A program made the position numbers and the translations under genes. Below the pieces are notes generated by a model that saw only the letters and a program-made list of their open reading frames with translations, made no database searches and was not told the origin of the DNA. A DNA stretch of 64,000 nucleotides from Ascaphus truei (taxonomy: Eukaryota; Chordata; Amphibia; Anura; Ascaphidae): contig CM071570.1 of assembly GCA_036426205.1 (NCBI GenBank), positions 53,651,087 to 53,715,086 of the forward strand, read 5' to 3'. The stretch's first letter is position 1; each line of letters opens with the position of its first letter. Positions 10,836-23,854 of the stretch are shown piece by piece.

Positions 10836-12685
10836 CAGATGGTAATACAGCAGGTACATTCTTTTGGTCTCAGGTCCCAGACCTTCTGGATGGTACCTAG
10901 GCCCGTTATCAGACTTGAGGTCTGGTGTATCTCTTCAGCCCCCTAAGGGACTGAGGGCACGTCTCACTCCCAAGAGGGAGAGACTCAGACTGACTATAAT
11001 TTGTCATGCTTCCTCCCTAGCACAGGGGGGGGGCACACCCTTGTCACTCAGGGAGACTGCCTGAGGATTATGCCTGACAATGCTTGTATGTACCAAGATT
11101 GATATGTCAGGCAGGGCAAACAGGTAGCCAAGACTGGCATGGCTACATATGTCTTCGAATTACTCCAATCCAGACCTTGAAATAGGTCTTCAACACAACT
11201 TAAGAAAGAGAGGAGAGGGAAATGCTACCATGAAATAAAGCTATATTAGGTAAATCATACCTAATATAGGTATGACCTAACTAATGTAGCATTAAGTCCC
11301 TGTGTTAAACGTAATGGACTTTTGTAGATATGCAATGTTACAGTATAATGATGCCTAATTTTAATGTCATTGTCACTAATGGCCACTATAGTTAAGGCTA
11401 TGCTCTTTAAGGAAGAAAACATGACTAAATGGTATGTTATTGTCCTTTGACGATACATTGTTAGTCTTAATGTTTCATTAAGTTAGGTTAATGTCACTGT
11501 CGGTGACTAAATAGAGCTTTGTGGATATGGCCTTGGTTCTCTTCCCACGGAATGTTTTATTATTGTCCTTACCCCCACATTGCAGCACAGTACAGAATAT
11601 GTTGGTGTCCCATAACTATAATACCTTAAAAAAAATGATTATTACAATATTTTAGTGATAGATTTTCATTCAAGTTTAATAAGTCTGATGCTCATTTTCA
11701 TATACAGTAGGAATATTGTGTAGTTGAACAATACCACTTTCAGGTCTGAAAAATATGAGAACTTGTCTGTATTTCAAATAACTCACAGAATATTCATAGT
11801 CTAAGTTCTGTGTTTGACATTTTAAATATTTAACAGCTGCATATTTTTTATTTAAGGTCTGTGTTAGTCTTAAATGCCAGCACACATCTATTCTGTAGTA
11901 CTGTATATTTAATGTGTACTAAAAGCCCGCACACAGCTTGAGAGACACGTGTTCTACAATTAATACAGCAACAATAATGCAAATAAATTCAGTGTAAAAT
12001 TTATATTTGTAAATTGGCAATGTTATTAAGTATTACAAACGATTTTAATTTAATAACATTCTCTTTTATTTAATACATTGTCATTTTGTTACCTTTTAAT
12101 CTTATTCTTTAGTATTAGTAAACATGATCAGGTTCTTCAATTTTTGTAAGGTTTTTTTTTTCCGAGGATTTTTGGATGTTTTTCCCCTTCGAAGTTCGGT
12201 CAAATACAGATGTAATGTTTTCAATAACGTGACAAAGTGCAAGATTCCAGCCGCAGCAGAACTTTGTTCACCGCAGCTTGGCCGCGAGCCGGTAACGGTC
12301 ATCCAGCAGAATTATTTGTGGAAATTATTTATGTAATTGCAATTCAGTATGTGTCTGGCAAATGGCCCACTGAATATCTTTGACCAAGACCGCGTTGGAC
12401 CTGACAAAAACTTCACACGTGTTTCTATACAATATATAATGTAACAATCTCACTAGCATACCAATTTCATTAGAAATGTCATATGAAACAGTATATGTGC
12501 TGTGTAACATTGACACATATCAAAGGAAGCTGCTTCTAGAGAGAGAGAGAACGTCAGACATCTGTACGAGCATGGCAGAGAGTGGCAAAGAAGAATTGGG
12601 TCTGGAGAAGCCCCCTATTCATATGTGGCTCTGATATACTTTGCCATTAAGGAAAGCTCGGAAATGAGGGTCACCCACACTAGCT
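10836..12685. other. Gene-free AT-rich sequence
   Basis: I see no coding frame with recognisable similarity, no long repeat and no RNA gene. A few TACAGTA/TACTGTA heptamers occur (near 11338, 11703 and 11899). Confidence 0.6.
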
Positions 12686-12689
12686 TCTA

Positions 12690-13250
12690 CCAGTATAAAA
12701 TTACCAAATAGATTGTGACCCCCATTTTAAATCTTTCAATTGGGTGATAAGGTCTCCAGAATCTAAAATAAACGATGGAAGATCCCTCACATACAGTAGG
12801 GCTGTAAATACCTGTCAATGTATTTAGATAAACCATCTCCCAAAGATCCAATAGACGCCACGATTGGTCTCCCTGGAGAGTCGACCAATGTCTTATGGAT
12901 CTTTGGGAGATGGTAAAAGGCAGGGATCACAGGGCACGGATTGATCAAAAATGTAATTTCTTTTGGGTCAAAACATTGGTGACTCTACCCAACTCGATCA
13001 AGTCTAGAAAAGCTCTACGAAAAGTATCTGTGGGGTCACCTGGTAGTCCAGAGTAGGTGGTAGCATCCCCAAGTTGGCGATAAGCCTCCTTGAGGTAGCA
13101 AGCTCTACTCTGGACCACCACCGCTCCCCCCTTGTCTGCATTTTGTATGACTACATGTGGGTTATTTTGTAATGTTTTAATCGCTTGTCTCTCACTCACA
13201 CTGAGATTGTCCCCATGTGGATAGTTGAATGAAAACCCCTCCGCCAATAG
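12690..13250 (-). pseudogene. Penelope-like element reverse transcriptase fragment, frameshifted
   Basis: The minus strand encodes the N-terminal part of a PLE reverse transcriptase. The frame 13247-12945 contains SERQAIKTLQNNPHVVIQNADKGGAVVV, where NADKGG is the PLE signature. After a one-base frameshift near 12949 it continues with a FYHLPKIHKTLVDSPGRPIV motif and a YIDRYLQP motif. These match YLPKLHKS and YIDTYLQK in the copy at 3976-5811. At 12792-12798 a TACAGTA on the plus strand breaks the frame. Without its 5 extra bases the frame reads on into a PYVRDLPSF motif. Beyond about 12700 the similarity ends. The copy is inactive and lacks the catalytic YIDD and GIY-YIG parts. Confidence 0.88.
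12792..12798. other. TACAGTA heptamer in PLE coding DNA, putative transposon excision footprint
   Basis: A 5-bp excess at a TA dinucleotide shifts the PLE frame. Deleting it in thought rejoins YLQP to YVRDLPS, which matches YLQKYVKELPS of the other PLE in this window. TACWGTA is the typical repair product after excision of Tc1/mariner elements whose ends begin CAG. Confidence 0.75.
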
Positions 13251-13525
13251 TCGTAAATCTCTGATAACTCAATTTTCAAAAGTATGTAGAAAATGGCTCT
13301 TGGCATATTGGGGATAATTGAGCAATATGTGTCATTCCTATTATCGATGACTATAAAAGAACACAATATTTTTTTCTGGACTGTTAGAGCACCCATTATC
13401 TTCATATATTACATTGCATTTACAGTAGATTAAAGGCACACTAGCACCACCTATCATTTCTGCAGAGTACTACAGCAGCCACAAAACAATTTTGCTGCCA
13501 CGGGGCAGTCGTGGGATTTCAACAA
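13251..13525. other. Gene-free sequence upstream of the PLE fragment
   Basis: I see no further PLE similarity and no other feature here. One TACAGTA lies near 13421. Confidence 0.5.
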
Positions 13526-13527
13526 AA

Positions 13528-14102
13528 GGCTAAGGCCCTGCTCCCTCAGTCAGCGCGCCCGCACTGCAGACAGGCGGCGCGCTGAGAGGCAATTGACCGC
13601 TACCTGCGGTCTGTAGGGAGCGGGAGATACAAATTTTCTGCCTCTCTAGCTGGGAACATCACCGCTCCCTCCTCCCGAGCCGGCCAAAAGTTAAAAAAAA
13701 AAATAAAAAAAACACAAACAGCTTCCCTCCTGCAGCTCCTTCCCTGCTCCCCTTCCCTGCTCCCCTCCACTCACACACACACAGGCACTCACACACACAG
13801 GCAAATACACACGGGGGGGGGTTAATCGGAATTGGGATCGGAGGGGGATCAGTGCAGGGGGAAAGCGGAACCGGGGGGGGGGGGTACCGGAGCAGAGGGG
13901 GAACTCGGATTGGCTCCCTTGCGTGTCACGTGACGCGACACTCGCCAAAACCACAAGCTCCTTGTAGCTCTGGCTGGCTGACGCGTCACAGCACGCAGTC
14001 AGCCACGCCGGTAGGAGCCAGCGGGGACATCAAGAACAGAGGCAAGCAGCTGGTGGTCTACGGCCGCGCGCGCCGCCGGCCGCAGCGGGACCAAAGCCTA
14101 AG
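13528..14102. mobile_element. CpG-rich MITE-like element
   Basis: A GC-rich island in AT-rich DNA, bounded by CTAAGGCCCTG (13530) and GGACCAAAGCCTAAG (ending 14102). Related sequence in the opposite orientation occurs at 28710-29424, sharing TGACGCGTCAC, GCAGTCAGCC and GGAGCCAGCGGGG-like words. No coding similarity. The island is better explained by a young CpG-rich transposon than by a promoter. Confidence 0.6.
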
Positions 14103-15362
14103 AATAAATGCCGGTGATTTACACTTGCTTTTGCATGGCACCAAAAACAGTAAGTCTGGTTTTATCTGTACATACGGCCAGTCCCACCATAACTAACATC
14201 TGACACAGGGAAAGCAATGCGAGTGTCTGATATTATTGAACAATGTGAAAATAAAGATTGGGGAAATTACTAACAGAGCCTATCACAAAGTCTTTATATC
14301 GCATACTCTGCATGTTTACGTTTCCAAATCCAGTGTTCAGCACTGGAAGACACATTAGAGCCCATTTAAGTAAATAGACAAGAATGTGTCTTCCAGTACT
14401 GGAAGGTGTCTTATAGAAAAGGACCGCTTACTATATGGCGTAAAAAGTTTTTCATTTCTATCTCCTGTGTAAATTCCATTAAACCAGGCTGTGGAGTATC
14501 ATGTAGATAATCTGTGAGACCTCCCTTTGAGTAGCAAAGAGAACAGTCTTGTAAGTATGGGCAGGGTCGCAGGTGCCAACCTTATTCAGAAGTTCAAGTC
14601 GAACTGTGAAACACATTTTCGAAGGTCTTCAAAATTCGAACCAAGACCATAGAAATAATTATTTGAGGTTTTTTTTATTTGTGAACAAAAACTGGCAAAA
14701 TTTTAGAAAAAAAGTTTGAATTTTTAAAATGTTACCAAAATGCAAAACAAATCCTGCTTATATAATTTTTTAGAAATGCAAAACCAAAAGGAAAAGAGTT
14801 CCTGCTAAAACTAAACGAAACTGGGTACTGTATACAAAAAAAATTCAGTGTCAGGCCATGCACAAAACATTACTTTTCACCTGAAGGAAAATCATGAAAA
14901 TTCAAAGGAAATTAATTTGACTAATATATAATTAGTTTCCGTTTTAGTCTCAAATCACCAGGCAGTTTGTATTTAATTGCCCTTCTCCAGAAGTCTTAAA
15001 TTACTTCAAATCTTACCATTTAAAAGCAGGTACTTAATTGCTATACAATTCTATAAATGATAGGCTGTTTGTCTGAAATTCATATCACTTGCAGTCATTT
15101 GCCTTACATTCTGCATATGCACAGGCAGTACTAGTTTACTTATAATGTACAGTATTTTATCAGCAGTTACGCTGAAACATAATTCTCAGAATAACACAAT
15201 GGACACTACTATAGCTCCAGTATAACTGAAAAAATGGTTCAAGCTGTAGACAGTACATAAATAGATGTAATGCTGCACACCATGCAAAAATCAAATTATA
15301 CTTGCAGTTACCGGTGATCCTGGTTCAGGGAATACCTGTCTAAAAAATCCTGGAACAGAATA
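14103..15362. other. Gene-free AT-rich sequence
   Basis: No coding similarity or long repeat recognised. The CACTGGAAGACAC and GTGTCTTCCAGT words around 14340-14400 are inverted relative to each other, forming a loose hairpin. Confidence 0.5.
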
Positions 15363-15487
15363 AAAATGGATGATCCAGGGCACCGCGGATTTTCACAATA
15401 GAATTTATTTAATTAGAACAGCACTGCTGTACTAATTGAATAAATTCAATTGTGAAAATCTGCAGTGCCCTGGATCATCCATTTTAA
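15363..15487. repeat. Inverted repeat / small hairpin element
   Basis: AATGGATGATCCAGGGCACCG at the left mirrors the segment ending near 15484 (GCAGTGCCCTGGATCATCC). The arms are about 55 bp and nearly perfect, with a short AT-rich loop containing AGAACAGCACTGCTGT. No coding content. Confidence 0.7.
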
Positions 15488-17230
15488 TTCAAGCTGTAGA
15501 CAGCACATTAAAATAAATACACATTAGCTGACTAATGTTATATACATTGTTGTTGTATCAGCCTGACCGGCTTCAGATTGGACATTTTTTTGTGTTCACA
15601 TATACTGACACATGATGGTCTTCCTCCTCGACGCTAGGTTCTTACATTCACATTTTAGTGGAGATAAGTAGTAGGCCTAGAGATGTGTGGTACATTTGTA
15701 CTTAAGCATGTTTATAGAAAATGTTTAACATTAAAGACGGATTAAAAATTTGTGAGGATATGGGCAAAAACCTCCAATAGCTAATTTTGTTTATTTGGAA
15801 AGAATTTATAAACTTTAACAAAAATGTGTTTTTTTGGTGACATTTAGGGAAAATGTGTGTTTTGGATATAATTGTATAAAAATATTGAGAACTGCACATG
15901 TATTGACCCTGCAATTTTTTAATCAAATGTTTAGAACTTCATAAATTGGTTAAAAAATTGTAGGGAAATTTGTCATGAAAGCTTGTCTGAGAAAAGATAC
16001 AGTAACTTTGCATCAATGACAAGGTTACAGTGTTGGAACAGGAGGATTTTTCTGCTGTCTGTCTTTCTAATGAGAAATACAGTAGCATCCTTTAATACCA
16101 CAGTTCAAAAGTTGTGATGTCATTTTTTTACATTATATTGTTTATGTTGGATAGGGCAAAATCTAAATTTATACAATTAAAAAAAAAACTTAATTCTTCA
16201 ATGATTAATATTTTTTAAGTACATAGGACTGGTAAACTGGAGTTCCTAGGACTGAGAAGACATTTTGAAAGGATTGTGCAGTACTCAAAAGGTTGAAAAA
16301 CACTGTATCAGACCTCAGAGAAGGAAAAAACAATTAAACTTCCAGCATGAGGAACAGCTGGCCATATACCTGTTAATGATATTTACTGTATCACATCAAA
16401 TGCCTGAGTCTGTGTGATGCCTTCCAAGAAACCCAAAGGCATGGTAATTACAGTCTGGAAGAACATGTGAGGCATTGTGGATATTCTGTGGAAACCCTTC
16501 AGTAACTTGAAGACTGGAGGATTTCAATGGAATAACCTGTCACTCTGAAGATCCCATTATACTGTAGTATAAAGCCCACTAGAAACAAAGGCAATGGAGA
16601 AGGGCAATAGGGAACCTACTGCAGCAATGTGAAGTGACTCTCTTTAGGTAGCAAAGGGATGGACAGGGTGTCTGTAGATTACTGTGTATCACCTTAAAAA
16701 TATGTGACATTTGTTGTTGTTTTTAAACTTCTTTAAGGAAAGTAAGTATAAAAATATGCTATTCTATAAACATCCAGTGAAACAAGAAGTAATGCAAAGC
16801 TGTGCAAACTTGTCACATGTTGCACTCATTTAGTCATATACAGTTAATAAACATCTAAGGGGCAGATCCACAAATCTCTTTTAAATCAGGAAAAATAATG
16901 TGACTTTACCTAAATAGGTAATGGGTGTTATTTACCCTGAGTGTAACAAATATCCACAAAGCTTATTATGTGCAAAAAGCACCGCCATTAGTTACAGTAT
17001 CCCATTGGAAAAAGCCATGTTGAGTTGGCACTGCCTTGTGTTATCTTATCCTGACTCGCAGCGTACCATGGAGATCTCTACAATGTACTGTACTATTAAA
17101 TAATAATAGGACATTCAATCTGCAAGTCCATAAAAACGAAGTTTTAAAGACATACAGTAACATTTTTAATGGGGTACAACCAAGATCTGCAAATATAACA
17201 TTTTAAATGGTTGTAACTGTTAAAAAGCAT
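15488..17230. other. Gene-free AT-rich sequence
   Basis: No convincing coding frame or RNA gene. TACAGTA/TACTGTA heptamers occur near 15969, 16078, 16385, 16560, 16994 and 17086. The segment around 16858 (GGGGCAGATCCACAAA) resembles one at 56078 (GGGGTAGATCCACAGAA) and may be the end of a dispersed MITE. Confidence 0.5.
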
Positions 17231-17231
17231 G

Positions 17232-17483
17232 TATACAACAGACAAAACACAGAACCCCAGTAAGCTCTTTTTGGGAACCCCTGAGCCCCCACAAATATAT
17301 ATATGTATATAAGTATTTTACTGTGTATTTCTGTGATGTTGGATGTAGCATTGGGCTTCCCTGTCGTCTGTTGTATACATATGCCACGCTCAATAGCACT
17401 CCATTTTGACACATATACATATATATATTTTGTGGGGGCTCAGGGGTTCCCAAAAAGAGCTTACTGGGGTTCTGTGTTTTGTT
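17232..17483. mobile_element. Hairpin repeat with ~65-bp inverted ends, copy 1
   Basis: AACACAGAACCCCAGTAAGC... at the left is reverse-complemented at the right (GGGGGCTCAGGGGTTCCC ... CTGTGTTTT). The centre contains TTTTACTGTGTATTTCTGTG and GTATACATATGCCACGCTC. The open frames on both strands are mirror artefacts. A related half-copy follows at 17768-17957. Confidence 0.7.
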
Positions 17484-17767
17484 AACCCATTCTCAGCTGT
17501 TCCAGCTGGTGGAGGTTAGTGGCTGCTCCTTCCCAGGTTTTAAGCCCGCCCCTCCCCACTTCCCTAGTTTGCAAGTGCCTCATTCTGCTGGATATAGACC
17601 CACTGTGGTCTTTCTCCCTCCTAATAGAGGTAAATGAGAATTTTAATCCTAATAGAGGTAAATTAGTAGTTTATCTGGTAGTGTTAGGCCTTGCGAACAG
17701 GTGTCTGCCTTGACGTGGCTCGCAAGCTTACAATGCTTTGGCCAAAGGGTTAAACTAAATGACCCTA

Positions 17768-17957
17768 TTTCAAGAGAATATATAAGTATTTTACTGTGTA
17801 TTTCTGTCATGTTGGATGTAGCATTGGGCTTCCCTGTAGTCTGTTGTATACATATGCCACGCTCAATAGCACTCCATTTTGACACATATACATATATATA
17901 TTTTGTGGGGGCTCAGGGGTTCCCAAAAAGAGCTTACTGGGGTTCTGTGTTTTCTTT
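17768..17957. repeat. Hairpin repeat, copy 2 (right half only)
   Basis: Near-identical to 17308-17483, starting at TATAAGTATTTTACTGTGTA and ending at GGTTCTGTGTTTTC. The left inverted arm is absent. The two copies are about 290 bp apart. Confidence 0.75.
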
Positions 17958-19610
17958 AAATACCTTGCCTGCTCCCTACGTCAAGTGTTTTTGGTGCCGA
18001 AATAAACCTAAGGCAAGATAATACAAGCCAGATAGAAAACTACTGGTGCCTTGGTGGAACAAACCACATGACCAGGGAGTATAGCAGAGCACAGAAACAT
18101 GTAAACAGATGAAAAATACATAACATTTAGAAAAAAGGAATAAAAAAGGAATAAAAAAGGAAACTACTTTATTTTATTTATGATTGAATAGTAGCGTTTG
18201 GAGCTTAGTAATCCCCTTAATGGCTAATATTATGGTTCACAGCTGTCTGTAGGAAGCAGAAGAGGATGGAATTACAGTATGCTTCAATTATACTGCATCA
18301 TTACGAAAACAATTACAGTACACCTTAAAAATATATATTTTTGATAGTAATGCATGCTCATATTAGTAAACACATGCTCGTGTGTTAGATATTCATGTGT
18401 ACTTTGTGAACTGCAATCGCTGTATTGAAAATGACAACTGAAATGTCATACTGTACATAAGCATTTAAAGCTCACTCTAGAAAATGCCATTTTAGCATAT
18501 GTAATTTGGTGAGCCTCAGAAAACTGTGACACGGATTTTAAACAGCATTTTTGCAATATATGACTGAATTTATTTTATGAAAAGAGGTCTGAATATCTTG
18601 GGTAGAAATATGTATCTTCATTATGCTGCACAAAGCCAGTGTGCATAATTGTGATGTGTCCTGAGATTCTTTTCTTTGAGCTTATCTCTGAGGCGGAATT
18701 TCATGTTCCCCATGAATACATTTGAAAGCTCTTTTTGCTATTTGTATCAGCTCAGAAAATGAAAAGTGCTATACTAGGTATCGTCTGCCAGAACCTTCTG
18801 AACAATATACGTAGATGGAAAGTGAAGTCACACTCACAGAGCCAAAGCAGTCATCTAATACAATCATTTTTTATTTGAGGACAGGCAAAATCCTGCCTCG
18901 ATTTGCAAGAGTAAAAGAAAAAAAAAGTAAAATCTCAAACGTCTTAATTGCATTATTAAAGAATGTACTTTTACCTAGAGAAACGTGCCATGTGACAATA
19001 TTACAATCTAAAACATACAGTATGTATTCTTAAGAACAGGTTTACTAAACAGTGCTAAGATTTATTAGCAAACTACACTGAGCTTGACATTTACTATATG
19101 GTGCTAAATATTGGCACTCAGTGTCAAACATACAAAGTAATTTACTAAAATATGCGGTCCTGCCCTCCCCCCAAAGATAAGCATACAGTAGACCAAGATA
19201 CCAAACATGGTACCACTAACCTACCAAAAATGTATAATTAAATATACAGAATCTTAGCAATCTCAAACCCCAGTCCCACAGTATTAAATATTTATATATT
19301 TAATTGTGCCAACTAGAGAGGTACTGGGAAAGTGACCTCAAATATACAAGTTATTTGTAAGTTATGAAGTTATTTAGTTAATTTCTATATTTTATTCTCT
19401 TCTCAAAAGTATGGGTCATTTACAGTACCTCAATCTTTTGGCCAAAACATGTTAAGCCTGCGACAATGTCAAGGTCACCCTTTCATGACCCATACTTATG
19501 AGAAAAAAACATGTAGAAATTAATCAAATAGTTTGTCATGTTGGATGTGCATTGGGGCTTCTTTGTTTATTATTTCTAGCCTACTACAGATGTAGCCAGA
19601 CTTACCGTCC
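17958..19610. other. Gene-free AT-rich sequence
   Basis: No coding similarity. TACAGTA/TACTGTA heptamers lie near 18265, 18315, 18450, 19014, 19185 and 19429. GTCATGTTGGATGTGCATTGGGGCTT near 19536 is a short relic of the hairpin repeat at 17.3-17.9 kb. Confidence 0.5.
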
Positions 19611-19879
19611 CTAGAACCACTGGAAGAAAAGCCAAATGTGCGGCTCTGGGGCTAGTAAAAGTGCGATTCCCTGTAGGGGGTCCGTTGTGTCAAATGAGTC
19701 TCCCAAAAGAGAGTTTCTTGATGCTGAGAAAGCCGCGGATCCGTGAGAACACCGAGCCTGGCTGCATCTATACTTCACTGACTGCGGACATACATGGAGC
19801 AGTCCCAGCGAGTAAAGTACAGTATGTATTATATGTATGTAACCCTGTTTCCCCCCCCCAACCCCCAATCTCTAAGGGA

Positions 19880-20885
19880 GTGTGAGGGATACATGGGGGC
19901 TGGTTACAGGTGTAGTGGTGCGTACCTGTGAGGAACAGGAGGGCCTGAGCTTCCCGCGATGTTGTGGGGGAGCCAGGACCGGGCTTCTGGGGTGGTAAGC
20001 CTCCATATTATCTCAGTGGTGCAGCGCCTCCATCTTCTATACTTCCAGGGTAATGGGATAGGACTGGTATAGAAGAACCCCTTGGGTCCCAGGGTTATAC
20101 TCTCCAAATCACACACATTCTTTACGGGTGCAGAACAGTCTTTTTATTTGACAGGGCAACGATATCCCAACGATAAGGCTTCCAGCAGCCACAAAACAAT
20201 CGCCAGAGCCAAGTACAACCTGCTTAACTCCCCACGACCTCCTCCTCTCCTTCCCTCCAAGTCACTCGGCCGACAGGATGGTCTGAGCTAGGGCGGCAAT
20301 ACCCCGTGGCCCACCCCCGAGGTTATTCTCGGGGTGGGTCTGGATTTCGATTCCCATCACCCCTGGCAGTGGGGTGAGGGCATTGGTCCACCAGTCTATG
20401 GTTCTATCAGCTCTACTTACAGACGCTGATCGGTTTGGTTCATCTCGCTCTCAACCGGCATGCTGCGTCGGGGAGCCCGTAGCCTCCCGATACTCCTCGG
20501 ACCGTTCCGCAGGATTCGTGGCTTACGGCCTAATACTCAGCAGCTTTAGACCTTGGTCTCTCTGCTCGCTCGAACTCTTCCTTAGCAGACCCTCAATCAG
20601 AATGAACATGGCACACAACAATCGCGAAGAACAACCTCTACTCGCCGGAGTGGGCTGCTAAATATAGAGCTAGCCCCTCCCCTCCTGGTGTCAGCAGAAC
20701 CTCCCTCTTGCTCACGCCTGCAGCAGAGTCCAGGCCGGCATCTACCATTCAGGTTAGGGCTATGACGGGGGGAAAACCCATAATGATTACTGGCGCCTGA
20801 CAGTAGCCTGACACTGGCGCCTTAACAGGACTTACCACAGTAGAAGGAAGATAGGTATAGCCTGAGCTGTTTACAGGGGGCTACA
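19880..20885 (-). mobile_element. Possible solo LTR
   Basis: A GC-richer block begins TGTGAGGG (19880) and ends GGGGGCTACA (about 20885). On the minus strand it would start TGTAGCCCCC, similar to the TGTAGCC start of other LTRs in this window (25076, 52336 and 59661). It has no coding similarity, and a target-site duplication is not clear. A GC-rich MITE is the alternative. Confidence 0.35.
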
Positions 20886-20929
20886 TGTATGTATATTTTT
20901 ATATACACTAACAATGTATGTACAGTATA

Positions 20930-22390
20930 GCTTTATTTGTATAGCATTATTAATGTACATGGCTCTTTACAGCAGTAAAAAAACAGGACGTACAGTAATA
21001 ACAGGGACATAATAGGAATACGCGCTTTATACATAAAAGTAGATAAAAGGAAAAGGAGTCCCTGTCCCACAGAGCTTACAATCTGAGAGTTTGCAATCTA
21101 ACAATACACAGGATGCAGCACTTTACAAAAGAGACAATTCAATACAAGTAATTAGATTGCAACAAACATAAAATCAGATAATAGAAAATGAAATACCTGC
21201 CCCAGAGAGCTTACAATATAAGTGATATATTAAGAGACATAAAGAGAAACCAGGTCAATGAGTAAGTTTAATAGATGAGAGTGCTTGACCACAATGGTTG
21301 GTAAGTGGGACTCTGGGTTTGGGGTAGAAGCCATGAGTACAGGCTATTGAAATGCTTCATTTATAACAAGGTGTGTTTTTAGGGTTGACTTAAAGGTGGG
21401 TAAAGAAGGTGCTTGGCATATACCAAGTGTAATACAGTTCTACAGGTGGGAGGGAATAGGTTTAAGGCAAGAGAAAGCAGTGGAGGAGGAAAGGAGTGGA
21501 AATTATACAGTTATCAGCAGAGCACGGGAGACGATCAGGGGCATTGCGAGAAATCAAAGTTGATATTTAAGGAAGAGCAGAAGAGTGGAGAGCTTTGAAG
21601 GTTGGAAAGAGAACTTTGAAGGTGATTCAGAACTTGATTGGACCCAGGAGCGAGATTCAAAGAGGAAATTGGCAATCTCCTGAAAGAAAGTGGAATGATT
21701 CAAGCAGCAGAATTTTGGATAGATTGCAAAGGTGAAAGTTGTGAGGCAGGGATGAGGATAAAAGCATGCACTAGAGCTTTAGCAGTAGATTGACGGAGGG
21801 AAGGGTGGCAATGTTACGTACAGTACGAAGAAGAGACAAGTTTAAGCTAAGGCATAAATGGGAATGGAGAAGTCCAATGTCACACCTAGTCAATGTGCTT
21901 TGGCAACATGTTAGTTCATGCTTCAATAAACTGTAATCGTAAATGGGGATATTGGGACAGGTTTTAGAGGAAATATGAGGAGCTCAGTTTTAGACATACT
22001 GTATTACAGTAAATTGGAGGATATATCCAATAGGTAGTTACAGACTTGGGACTGAATTTTAGGGGTTGATAGATATATTTGTGAGTCATCTGGTTTTAGG
22101 TGATAGATAAATGAGTTGACGTTGTTAGAAAAAGATAGTGTTTAAAGAGAGAAAGGCAGAACTCCCAGAACAGAGCCCTGAGATACAGACATATTAACAG
22201 AGGAGGAAGACCTGTTAGCAAAAAACAGCAAAGGAGCATTGGGAGAGGTAAACAGCTTTGTTATGGATACCTGTGAGGATTCGTAGTACCTACAGGGATG
22301 GTTCCTAACCTCCCCAGGTGCACCAACATGGCCACCAATGCAGGAATACCCAGACAAGGTAAGAGGTCCCACAAAATCCCTAGACAACCC
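20930..22390 (-). mobile_element. L2-clade LINE, 3' part, decayed
   Basis: On the minus strand the copy ends near 20935 with the typical L2 3' terminus (GCTTTATTTGTATAGC on the plus strand). Its reverse-transcriptase remnant near 22200 keeps a QGSVLG motif (frame 22387-22142). Phrases on the plus strand such as AGAGCTTACAATCT, GCAGTAGATTGACGG and AGTTGTGAGGCAGGGATGAGG match the better-kept L2 copy at 29945-31209. Frames are broken throughout, and several TACWGTA heptamers interrupt it (20924, 20992, 21815, 22000). Confidence 0.75.
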
Positions 22391-23854
22391 TGGTCAATTA
22401 GTTTATGTAGGCTCTCTTAGATTGCTATTACATAGCCTATAGATTGTTATTACATGCATTCAAGAGGTTAATTGAGATATGATTTATGTTTCTTTGCAAA
22501 TTGCCCAACTGACCACAGAATTTCACATGTCTATGAATTAAAGTGCACCTTCATTTTACGTAGTCAATAAACTTCTTGCTACAGAATTACTAGCCCCTGT
22601 GGTAATTGGCAAGCATGACAAAGAGTACACCTGTGGTATCTTTATATGGTCATTTCACAAAAGATGTTTTCAGCATTGTTTCCTTATGAGCAGTGTCGGA
22701 ATATATTCCAGCTGTCACTTGGTACAGCTATATGTGCCTAATATGAATTGTGATTGAACTTACACTTGTCGGATTGGTTGTATAGCATGAAACAGATATT
22801 GTATTGCTGGAATGTCAATTTGGAATTTTAAACTTTAAGGACATGAGACTTTTAACAATGTTCTATTTTTAGCTTACAAATTATGCTGTAAATTTAGCTT
22901 AAAGGCATTTTAGATAGATACATCCCAGTAAACCTGAAAAAATTGATGTAAGCAGATGGCAAATATAGATCTATAATATATTTTTATTTAATTAGATGGC
23001 TCAGTTGAGTTAGGTGCACATATTATGAAAATCTATCACTTTTTTTTTAATGGGCAGTGAAAGAAAAATTGCAGCACAATATTCTAAGAAATTTGTACAG
23101 TACTTTCTCTGAGTTTAAAATGTAATATATTATCAGGGTTATTTCACTTATTTTAATATATTTAAGAATCAGCATGCTGTAAATAAGATAATCTAGGTAA
23201 AACATGTAAAAGTCTTAATTATGACATGAGCCGTATAATTGCCTCTATAATCATTATTTAAAAATCAACTGCAATTATATTAACAAATAGCCTTTTAAAT
23301 GTACTGTAATTCTAATAGTTTAAATTTAAGTGAGTCATTTGTATTGCTAATTTACTGTATTTTGTATATCAACCAGTGCATTGGTTTATAAAAGTTACAT
23401 TATTAAAGTCCATTGCCCACCTTTGATTTTTCACTTATAAGGGGTTAAACATTAAACTGTTAATAATTCCCAATTGTCACAAGCGCAGTTTAATGAATAA
23501 TCCCCACAGGCCTTTATTCTGTAAACTGCAATAGCGCCTATTGAAGTCAATAGTGCTTTCTGTGTGATAGCGTTGCAGTTAACACAGTAAGGGCCATAGG
23601 GGCTTACTCTATGTCAGCTAAAGCAGCCGATTAGCTGACACAGGCCTGGTCAGATTGACTGATAGAGAAAAAGCCCCATGGGGTACTATGGACCTAGAGA
23701 AGGCCATTAAATACTTAATGCTACTTTAATTTGAGTTAACGTATCATTAAGTGCTAACCGGGATCTTCAAAGCTCATGAATGAGGCGTTAAGTGCTATGG
23801 TAAAGTAACAATGACCTACTGTTAACTTTAACGGACATTTGTGCTAATAGTATG
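22391..23854. other. Gene-free AT-rich sequence
   Basis: No coding similarity found. Between 23490 and 23780 small hairpins are formed by words such as AACTGCAATAGC/GCGTTGCAGTT and TCAGCTAA/TTAGCTGACA. Confidence 0.5.

Noticed and set aside
13528..14102. CpG island as possible host gene promoter
   Set aside because: A related sequence is inverted at 28.7-29.4 kb with the same end words, so it is a dispersed element.
17203..18021. Several similar 60-106 codon frames on both strands
   Set aside because: They are mirror and duplicate copies of one hairpin repeat with no recognisable domain.
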